Source: Membranipora membranacea (Eukaryota > Bryozoa > Gymnolaemata > Cheilostomatida > Membraniporidae). Taken from it: a DNA stretch of 64,000 nucleotides. Positions 25,201 to 37,200 of the stretch are shown piece by piece; the first letter of the stretch is position 1; each line of letters begins with the position of its first letter. The stretch is from positions 27,254,283 to 27,318,282 of the forward strand of contig OU612066.1 in the NCBI GenBank assembly GCA_914767715.1, read 5' to 3'. A program made the position numbers and the translations under genes. The notes under the pieces were generated by a model. The model was not told the DNA's origin and made no database searches. It saw only the letters and a program-made list of their open reading frames with translations.

Positions 25201-28200
25201 TATGAATCCAGTTTTAGTCATTGATACAGATGTGAGTTACAGTGACCCTCTTCAATGATCGTCAAAGCTTTAACTATCAAAACTTGATCTCAGTTAAATG
25301 CCCAAGCAAATAAGGTGAAAACTGATTTGCCCAATAATTCCGAATATTAACAGTTTGCCCTTTTTTCTGACAACTGAACATTCCCTGTCATTAATATCAT
25401 TTTACTTCTTCATTGTTTCTTACTTGTTCCGACGATGAAACCGATTAGAATACCTCTCCTGTTCACAAACGGAAGGAAAATGCCTGTTGAGAAGACGGCA
25501 AAGCTCGGGCCGCCAAAAATCCCTGTGATTGTAACCACCATCTAAAATTGAAATACTGAGGATTGTATATTGCATTGTATACATTGAGATGACTGAGGGG
25601 ATCCAATTGAAGAAACATTGTAGGTTGATTGGGATGGTGAAAATCTTAAACATGATCAAACAGGTTTGTGACAAAATTTGATTCAATTTGTTGCGGAGAT
25701 CATGATCATGCTAAATAGCAAATCTGCTATGACAGCATAATCTCATCTCCTAAACCATCCGCCTAGACTAACAGATAACAGCATAAGATGGACATGAATG
25801 GTGACAAAAAGTTGTCAACAGTGTCTGATTGACGGACGTTGATGAACAAAATCAATATATTGGACGGATTTGGGCATGACGATCTTTGCATGGTGTCTGA
25901 CGGACGAACATGGCAGTAGAACAACATTTAAATGGGCAAGCAAAGATTCTATTCTATTCTTGCTCAACAAACATTGTCTTCTGATTCGACAGGAGATAAC
26001 ATGTATGATAGAAAATGTGTAACTTACTGAAATGAGCGTGTTGCCATAGTTTTTAGCGAAAAGCACAAATATCAGGGAGAGGAATCCAACTAGGATAGAT
26101 ATAACCTTGGTGACAACCACTGATTCTCTATCTGTCATCTTCGGTCTCAATGGTGTCACAACATCAGACATTAATACTGTAGCCAGAGCTGTAACTATTG
26201 AGCTGATGGTACTGTAATTGAGGGAGATAAGGCATAGGATCAAATATTTCTGCAGCAGCTGCATTGAAAATTTGTTCGCTGTTGCTAGAGCATCAGTTGT
26301 CTCGTACGAAAATATATTCCAAAGCACGTAAATTGCAAGCTTGAGGCTGCAATAGAAATTTAATTCTGGTGCTTCTTTTGTAAACTAGTCAGTGACTGTG
26401 ACAGTGACAGTGACTGTGACAGTGACAGTGACTGTGACACTGGCTGTGACAGTGACACTGGCTTGACAGTTTCTCTGACAGTTACTGTGACAGTGACTGT
26501 GATACTGGCTGTGACAGTGACTGTGACAGTTACTGTGACAGTGACCTTGACTTCGACACTGGCTGTGACTTTGACAGTTACTGTGATATTGATTGTGACA
26601 GTGACTGTGACATTTACTGTGATAGTTACCATGACAGTTACCGTGACAGTGATTGTGACAATGACTGTGGCAGTTACTGTGATAGCGACAGTGATGGTGA
26701 CAGTGAAGGGGACAGTGATCCTCTTATTAACAAACATAAAAAAAGCTACTTACCTAAGAGAACCACTGAATACTGCAGAGAGTACAAATCCAGATAAACC
26801 TGGCATATGTCCTAGAAGCCTCATCACATAGAGAGGGTAGTACTGTAATCATATATGTTTTGAGTTAATAATACATGTATACTAACAAACAGAATATATA
26901 TATATTAAGATTTAATCTCTTTGAAATCTTTTATGATCACTGGGTCAGGATAATGAATTTGACTTTTCACGAACGATTCAATAGTCGTTCAAAGTAATGG
27001 AGAAACGTTTTATTCCATACATGAAGGGTTGCGTTTGAAATCAGCCACATATCATATGCACAAACAAACCTGATCTTTGCTGAAAATATCTCCGTTCTCA
27101 ATAGGGTCGCAATACTTGTTGACAGAAAATATCACCAGTCCCATTATTCCGCAAAGGAGTGTAAAGATTGCATAGAAAAATGCTGTCACAGAGTATGTTC
27201 TAAATTAGAAAAACTATGTATGTTATGATGTGCTATGTAGGTTATGGGAGATTCAGCTGTTGACACAACAAACTTAAAAATCATATCACTGTTGTCTAAA
27301 ATACAAGTTTTCAACTTCCGGCAACATGCTGCCAGCTTCTTACTGCTGTCACCAACCCAGTAACTTGTGATTCTTGGAAATTGCAGAGCCAGGCAATTTA
27401 GGATATCTTGTTATTAATGTGAAATTACTCAGCTCAATTAATTTAAATGGCCAATGATATTTGTAGTGGAAACTATGCTTCTTTTTGTTAGATCAGATAA
27501 TTTGAAAATTTACTAGTTGAGTATGTTCTAGGTAATTTTAGCAACAAACCTGATTATTTGAGTACTGGAACGGAGGGACATAGCTCTCTGCACCGAGACT
27601 TGATTAGTGCCATATTCTATGGTTGCTGCGAGCATACCGTTTATAACCTGATTCCATAGTGTGTGTCTGGCTCTCGGATCAAAATTCAGTAATTTGTCTA
27701 ACCTAAAATCAGATTTAATACTATTTAAGATTTGACGAATCCTTGCTATTAACGATTTATCCACTGATATATATTTATGGATTAGGGGAGCCTATCCGAC
27801 CCTGAACATCTGTAATGCCACAGCCAACTGAGTCTACGTGCTCAGAAGGCTCCGATGGGAGTTAGTGGTATTACATATCAACCACTCATTTCCTGACATG
27901 AGTGGTTCATAATATGATGCTACCAACTACAGCCACCCCCTTGTTAACTTTTGTCAAGTAGCTTGCCTGAGTGTTTAAAGTAGCATACAACCCTGGCACC
28001 ACTAGATATAAATCAACTTGTAATTTGCCTTCACGGATAGGCAACATACTAAACAATAGCCTGTCTTGACAAGCTTTGTTCGGTGGGGGGAGGGAACAAA
28101 GCTTGTCAACTCTTGCATGCTCGACTGTCGAGCAGCCGATAATAAATATTGTCTTCTCTTTCGGTCGAGAAGATAACTCCTTCATCACACTAATCAATTT

Positions 28201-31200
28201 GTATAGGAATGTATACAAATTGATTAGTGTGATGAAGGAGTTATCTTCTTGATCGAAAGAGAAGACAATATTTTATATCGGCTGCTCGACTATACAATTT
28301 GATTAGTGAGATAAAGGAGTTATCTTCCCGATCGCAAGAGAAGACAATATTTAATATCGGCTGCTCGACAGTCGAGCATGCAAGAGTTGACAAGCTTTGT
28401 TCCCTCCCCCCCCCCCCCACCGAACAAAGCTTGTCAAGACAGGCTAACTAAACAATAAAAAATCCTAGGTATATTCTTTGGTCTTGCACCACAGGCTGCA
28501 ATGGCTGCAAAAAACAGAATTAAATTGGGAGGCTATGTTTAGTTTATAATCTCATAGAAAAGCGTAATTATTTTTTTTGAAGGCGAAAATTTTGTTTTTG
28601 TAGCAGATTTTTCAGTTGACATGACTGTTTATGTATTAAGATTGAAAGAAAACAAAAGATAACTGCTTTAATTCAAGAAACAACCTTTTTTAGCAATATA
28701 TTTATTTAGAGAGTATTAACACTTGACACAACCATATTGGGTATGCCTGTTACTGAAACAAAATGGTGGGAGAGAGTTTGCAATTTAAATGATTAAAATT
28801 TTCTAATTTAATATTTTTTATGACATGCAAATTTAGAAGGAGTACATCATTATGCATCAAATATCAAATATAACTTTTGTGGTTGTCTGCTACTTTAAAG
28901 GTTGTCAGTCAATGCATAACGTTATAGTTATAGCTGCCAGAAGTTTAACTAGATCCAATTACTGACATAAAATTATATAATGTTGTAATATCTCCACAAA
29001 TAGCCATACTGTGCATTTTACCACCAATCCATGAATTTATATCAATAGATTTAGCACAGTAATAATTACCATGAGGGTACAAAGTGCTTCATTAGATTCA
29101 GCTTGGATCAATTAGAATTAAAAACCAAAACTTAGGTCACAAAACATGGCCAAATCCAAACTTATAAGTCACTATGCAATAAAAACAAGCTGTATCATAT
29201 AGATTTTGAAATGTTTGAATGATTTTCGAAAGTTGGAGTGTCAGCCACGCAAGCATCTTTCTATAAATAATGAAGTCCTAAAATCGTGGTTGGCTAAATG
29301 ACTTTTTGATGGGGGTAGTAATAAAATGGTGTCAACATTGGTTTGCACACAAACACGCACGCGCACGTGCACACACAGGAAGGCTATAAGGGTTACTCGG
29401 CTCATCACCATAATATCCTCCCTCGCCCTAAAGCTCTTTTGATAAGGAAAGCATGGGTCATAACAGCCCGTTACACAAAAAATCCAGCAGTTGTATTCCT
29501 CTGTAATACATATATAATTGAGAGATATTTGTTGTATTTAAATGAATAAAAGTTGATATTTTGACTCACTCTAGAACGTCGATTCTACCGCTCAATTTGG
29601 CATCTCTGTAGATCTGAGCAGGACCACCTTCACTTAGTACACCCATGATGAACACACCAGTAATTCCTATAAACATGATAGCCAGCTGTAGGGTATCAGT
29701 CCATAATACAGCCTTCATTCCCCCCTATCAAATGAAATACATAGATCACAGATCATAAATCATAAATATCATATTTGTGATAAAAGATTAAAGGGTCAAT
29801 TCTATTAGAAAAGTGGATATTATTACCCCAGTAAATTAAATATTTTGAGTTCATGGTGCAAATAAAAAAAATTTAAATTGTTGAAAATAGCAGGCATTTA
29901 TACTATAATAATTTTGAATTATCCTAGATTGTGCTGGCACTTAGTCTGAGTTGTTTTATGAGAGAGTGGCAGGCATGATAAATAACTTCTCTCTTGCCTA
30001 GCAACATATATCTCAATGACTTTGATCTAGCCAGCATATTAACTGTGATTAATTGCTATGATGACTAATTCTGATGTAATTGGCAGTTTTGGCATCTACA
30101 AATTCAATTTCCAACTCACAGCCTAAGACAGTTTATTTGGGTTTAAATTTTGAAAGGCTTGACAAATGAATAATGGTCTTTATTTTGGTTGTAGAAATGC
30201 CCCAGCATTACAGATAGATTTGCATATATTATTATCACTTAGGGTATTAATAATTTATAATTGGTTAACTCTCTGTTCATTAAAAGTATTTTGGCTTCAA
30301 GTTGCTGTAGAGTTATCTTCTCATTTTCATACAATGTCGTACTTATTATGAATTAGAAGTTATCCCACTTTGCATAATTTATCATATCCCGTCCTTGTAT
30401 CCAGGTAAACATACAAACTTAAATGAGAGAATTCGTTACAGAAGAAGAATCTAGGATCAAAATTGAATGTCTCCAATATCAGAAATTATACCAGCATACA
30501 AGTTCTCCATGTATACAGGTTTTATTTCAAACTCCAAGCACCAAGCAGAACAATCAATTGTGTCAATCTGATTAAATAACTCTCCGTAAGATAGCTGCAA
30601 GATAGCAAGAGAATAGGTAGCGATAGATATTTGATTTACTATTTCCAATCCAAATTCAATACTACCGGTTCTAATTTGTGCTGGATGGCGTCAAAGTTTT
30701 TGAGTGGGGGGATTAAATGAGGTCGCATAATTCATCTACTGGTACTTGTGTCAACCGACCTTATCCAGTGATATTAATTAAATTTAAGCCAGGGTTACCC
30801 ACCAAACAGTTATGAAATATTTCAATCCTAAGAAATACACAAGAAGGCCTGACACTATCACATTTTAAACAAGGGTTGATTGAGGAAAGGCAGTGCTTCT
30901 GATTTGTGCGAAAATAAATGTCACGTTAAAATCCCAAATCCTTCCCTCAAAGAAGCCTTAATAGTAGTAGTATTTTTATTATGAAGGCATATTATATCAG
31001 ATATAAAATACTTCTGGTTTCTAGTTACTATTTGATTATGTAATATCAGGGCTCTCAATCTGGGAGGATTCGAAACCTGAGTTTTGATATAAGCATGTCC
31101 AAGAGTGGTATTTTAAAGGTGTAAAACGCCCTGAGTATAAACAGCTGAGGGTACGTCTGAGATTGCACCGAAATATTGTTGGGTGAAATACCTGATATTT

Positions 31201-34200
31201 GAAGATTATGTGCAAAGAATAGCTGGCAAAGCAAGTCAAAGAATGTATGTTGTTAAAAGAATGTTGCACTTAAGTACATAGCCATTAGCTTTCATGATGT
31301 TCAAAAGTTTTGTAGTTTCCCTCTTGATGTATTGTCTGCCTGTTTTGCACACAAGCTATTGTACCATAGACAAGAAATTACTAAGAAAAGATTTAATGTT
31401 GCCAAGAATTTGAGGCTTGACGTAGACGACCTCGATATTATTGTGCTGTTTTGCTGATGAGCATCACATCATACAAAATTTTCTAGAACGGTGCCCTCAA
31501 ATGCAATTTCCATACATTAGTATAATAGATTTAAAGGCTGACTAATCAAGCCGCCAGGGTAGAAAGGCATATAATTGATGTAATGTGATGCTATCGAAAT
31601 CATTGCCTGGATTTATCCAGTTCACCTGCAAAATGACTTTTTTAACATTCCTAAAATTCAAATTTCTATTTAGCCATAATAATCTATTTGCAAATCACTG
31701 GGATTGGCAGTGAAATAAGAGCATATCTTTTCAAAAATGAAATCAAATACCCACAACAAATACCACACATTATTCCCAGGCAAAAGTTTGATGTTATCTT
31801 TATTATTCATCTCTGCCAAAAATTAGCAATGCAATCAAGGTCATCTAGAGTAGAGTACACAATAAGAGGCAAACGCAATAAATAAAGAAAGCGACTTCAA
31901 CAACAAGCAAACCAATCCTGAGCTGCTGTCAGCAACCATCAGAAAACACCACTTGAACAAATTGACAATGCAGTTGCAAATTCCTTGTCACCAATGAAGT
32001 AATTGTTTCAATGGGTTGTCACAACTATCCACACCAAAAAATAATTTAGATACAATCACTTTGGATATTATTAATAATGCCCGAGAACATGGCTTCTCAA
32101 TATTAAGACGCTGCCAAGCTAAAGTCAATCTATCGGCTATTAAACAAGCAGATAAGACTTTCCTGGGAAAGCGCATTATTTTGCCACCTTATATAAATGT
32201 CCAACTATCTGCTTAAAACATCAAGCAGTGTTGACCCTGTGATCAAATATGCATGTCATCTCAGTCTGATCACCGAGATGCTTTGACAGAAAGGTAAATT
32301 GGGGTGTAATGTGTTGATATTCAAATTAAAGACTAGATTCATTCAATCATGTCAAGTTCATTACAAGCTGAATTTTAAAAGCATTCGCAAATGACTTGAA
32401 TAGGCAGCGCAGTGAGAGCATAGCTTATCACAACTAGAATCTAATACCTGATCATTCATTAACAATATGACATAAATTATTGTAAGGCAACATTTAGCGT
32501 TGTTTATATATTATTCATCTCTGCCAACGAGCAAAATCTGAGTTTTTAGCTCACATTCTAAAATCCCCTGAGAAGCCTGAGTTGAACTCAAAAATCTGAG
32601 TAACTCGGGCTTAACCTGAGTGGTTGAGAGCCCTGGTAATAATATTGTCTGTGATATGTAACAAATCAATCGAATCAATCAGGTGAAGACCAGAGAAGGC
32701 AGGGGAGTGATTTTGTTTTGTAGCTTAGTTTGAGTTCGAAATTTTCCAAATGCAGTCACCAATAGCTCCTCGGCGATATGCCATCAACAGCTTGAAGTTA
32801 ATATGGTTAGTTGGGTATCCAGATGAATCACAGTATGAAAGGTTTTTACTATGGTATCTACTGTCATGAGGATATTGCTCACTGTGTTAATGGCTGTGAT
32901 GCCATAAAGAGAGCAAGGAGTTACAGGGGCCTTAGCCCATGATAATATTCAAAATTGTATTGTGCTAACCTAAATTATTAGCCATCCTTTTGTAAGCCTC
33001 TATAAATAAATAAATAAGCAATCACTACTAGTATGCCTACCTGTAAATATGAGAGCACTACATAGTAAAACATTTGATTGTATGACTAAACAGAGAGACA
33101 TTGCGACAACACAAACCATCACAAACCAACACAATTATGAGATTATGTTGATTTAATCTTGTCACCAAACAATAGCTCATGCCCCTGTTTTTAAATACAA
33201 TTATTGGCCTTACATGGCCCATTACTGGGACATAGGATTATTGTGCCTCATACATCCTACATCGATTGAATTGAAAGCTTGTTATGGAAGAGGCTTTGTT
33301 TAGACAAAGAGAGTATATCAAAGGCTAAGGTCTCTGGTGTATTGCGCAATCGTAAGCACACATCAGGATACTTTCAAAAAAACAGATATACATGTTACAT
33401 TTTGCTTGCATGCAACTTACAATGATGCAAAAATCGGCATATCTGGACAGCCCTATTCTGGATAACCAAAGAAATTTGGAAGTAATTGGACTATTGGAAG
33501 TAGGTGTGCGATACATTACTTTGTTAGTAACGGCTGTTTTTTGTAGATTTCTTTGAGAAATAATATTTTTTTAAATATTATTGTTGCTCATGGTTTATAT
33601 TGGTATAATACATAATTATATGTGGGTTTAGTTCACCCATGATAAATACACTTCTCTAGAGTGAAGTTCAAAGTTTGGTCAGCAGGAGATAATCACCAAA
33701 ATCAGCCAATACTTTTAATGAACCGAGCTTAGCCAGCACAAGTATTTCTCCAAAAGCTTAGGTTGTTTGGAAAACATTTCCTGACATGAATAATAGGATT
33801 GATTGATGAACCAATAAAATAACTTTTAAGCATAAAGTATCTTGTATATATGTCTTGTAAACATTGTCAATATGTAAACAACAACTTTTATAACCTTTAA
33901 AGGGCTTTCACCATGAACCCTATAATGCTATTCCAGATAAGGAAACAACGACCAAACTTGAATAAATTTCATCCTCACCAATACTGTGTACAATAGCGCT
34001 ACACCAGTCGTCAAGGCCACAGCAATCCACAGATTTATCCCTGTTACTACAAGAAAGAAATTGTTTTAAATTGCAAATTAATGAATAACAACGATTATCC
34101 AAATTATGCCAAGTCATGAACTGAACTGCAAAAGGCCATTAGAGTTAATAGCAGTAATGAAACAATTTTGGGTGTGAACACATAAGACGCACAAATTCCA

Positions 34201-37200
34201 TATATGTAAACTAATTTAAATAAAACAACCCACGTAATGCTTTGCATTATGCGGATTGGTTTTTTAAAGTAGTTTATTAATGCTGTTTTAAAAGTCCGCC
34301 TCAAATTTCTTATTCGTAAACTACTTAAGAAAACCTCAACCCTCGTAATGCTTTGCATTATGAGGGTTGGTTTTTTAAGTAGTTTTTTTAATTCTACATT
34401 AGTAAACTACTTAAAAAAAACCAAACCACGTAATGCACATAATGCAATGCATTTAGTGGTTTGGTTTTTTTCAAGTAGATTATTAATATGAAATTTACAC
34501 GTCTTATGTTGACGTGCAAACTCCAGATTAGTGAATTATTTAAAGAAAACCAACCCACATAATGCACATTACATGGATTGGTTTTTTTTAAGTAGTTTTT
34601 TAATATGGAATTTGCAAGTCTTATGTTGAGCGGACTTGAAATATAGCATTTTTCTAAGTGAATGTGACAAACTCTCAGCCTTAGTACGTTGTAGCTATAA
34701 GCACTGTGATTACATACCTACAGATATTGAGAGTGAAGGGCCATAGATCACCATCCCGGTTGTGAACAGCTGAAAAACATCATCATCATCAGAATTTGTC
34801 TAACAGTAAATTGGTCAGGTCATCTTGTTGTTATGGGATTATAAAAGGACATATTACAATCAATGTTTTAGTTGATGACAGCAAAAATACATAGAATTTC
34901 TGTGAAGGTCATGCTTTCCCTTTCTTTATAGAATACACATAGTGCATGATATATGAAGACTACGCACATAAAATCATTAAATATCTCCTAGCAGGGTTCC
35001 ATACAAGACAAGTCAGCAACACCATGTCGTGCGCGAGAGTGTTTTACATAGCTGTTTGATTTTTCATTGCATTTGAACAAATTGGGGCCCCTTGGCAGCT
35101 TCTCAAATACACCCATGTCTATCAGCCGCCTCAAAAACATGCCTCAGTTGTTGAAGGCTTTTCATGATGGGTGTTGTTTCCTCATGATTATATATACCAT
35201 TCATTCATACTGAGTTCCTATTGGCTAATAACTAAGCATAAGTCATGTGATCTTTGGGGTATAATGGCTGGTTAAAATCAGATATAATTTGATTATGCCA
35301 TTATCCAGAATGTGTTGATGAGTTTGAAATAAGAATGCAGACATAAATGTTGATGATTAAATCGACTGATACAATAAAAATTCCACAGTTTAGTGCAAAA
35401 TTAAGTTTTTAATGTGAGTTGATAAGCCGTAATGTCACATGACATATGCTTAGTTATTAGCCAATAGGAACTCAGTATTAATATAATCATGAGGAAACAA
35501 CACACATCATCAAAAGCCTTTATCAACTGAGGCATGTTTTTGAGGCGGCTGATAGACATTGATATTTGAGAAGCTGCCAAGGGGCCCCTATTTGTTCAAA
35601 TGCAATGAAAGTTTGACCAGGTATGTAAAAGAATCTCGTGCACAACATGGTGTTGCTGATTTGTCTTGTATGGAACCCTGCTAGGAGATCTTTTTAAGGT
35701 GATGATACCAAATCTGACCGATCTTGACATTTTATATATCATTGGAAAGGCCATTGAACACTGATTCTGAAAATATTGGTTTCAACTTGACGTCATGTCA
35801 TGGCGTTGCGCTTTTCCGATAAAAGGCAGGATAATCGTCTTTGAGAAGGATTTTTTAGGACGATGTGGTGCAGATACTATGGTCCATATCGGACTTTCGA
35901 CTGCATAATGCCTACATGACGCCTCTGAAGCGCCCATGAGGGGCAATTTCTGTATCATGTGGCATTGCGCACCAGAGGAAAAATCAGTGTTCGATTAGCT
36001 TTGTGACGGCACTAAACCACTATGCCGCACACTGAGCGGTTACTAGGGCGAGTTGACGAGACTTTTAAATGCACACCAGCATCTTTATTGCTCTCTCAAA
36101 CAACACACACTAAACTGAGTAAAAACTATCTCTAATATAGTATTACCAAAAGGATGTGAAAATAGGATATCATATGATATCAATTAAATTGAAAAAACAA
36201 GGTAATTGCAAAGTGATAATTAATTGGCTCACACTCATCAAGACGGCAAAGCGTAACACCACACACCAGGACACAGCCCATTATTTGGTCATTGTAATAA
36301 ATGTCTGTTAAAATATCACTATTTCTGTATCCGGAAGTTAATAGGAAATGATTATTATTATGGCCAGAACGGTCATTGTCATGACCTGATACATGACAGG
36401 TGATGGCTGTCACAGCTTTCCAACAATATATAAAATGTCCAAATCAGTAAACGCTGGCATCATAACCATCAAACAATATAACAATCGAATACTATAACAA
36501 TCGAACAATCGAACAATCGAACAATCGAACAATCGAACAATCGAACAATCGAACAATATAACGGCCATCGCGTCACATAGTATTTTAGCCACAAGTTGAA
36601 ATATAGATGTGAAGCTTATTCTTCAATTATGTCAATGTCCAGTCTCTTAATGAATCCACCTTTGAGATCTAAATGCAAGTTTGAGAAGGATTGAGCTCAG
36701 ATTTACTAGGGCAATCTAGCGGCTGCGGTTATAAAACTTAAAGTACTGCTGCCAGTCAGGGAAATGGGAGCTCATTGAATTCTGTATCTCAATGATAATT
36801 ATTTAGTCTTCAATATCAGACTTGTTGTCACCTGTCACCTTGTTGTCAATGGGTCAATAATCTTCAGCAAACCAGTTGTCCAAACCAGGAGGTATAATTA
36901 ATGGACTGATTGATAATGTCATCATTTATAACTTCATGTCACGTTACTATTTCACCCACTGATATATACTCATATCAATATATCACAATCATATCCATTA
37001 TTTCAACTAGCAAACTGATTGCATACCCTGATTTTGACATTGAGTCTCTACCTTTATATTTTTGAGCTATACAGAATTCACTAAGCACACATTTCTGGCT
37101 GTAGTGCAAGGTATAATAGACTGCAGGTTGTAAATAGGGAAGGGCAGATAAAAGTGCTGCATAAGAACTCGGGCTACATCCGGGAATGCGCAGGAAAGAG

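Noticed and set aside
26360-26831. Open frames of 122-125 codons on both strands (Val-Thr repeats)
   Set aside because: They are artefacts of a 6-base tandem repeat without stop codons, lie in an SLC5 intron, and match no protein family.
36481-36556. Regular short repeats resembling a CRISPR array
   Set aside because: Contiguous 8-base units without unique spacers, in an animal intron: a microsatellite.
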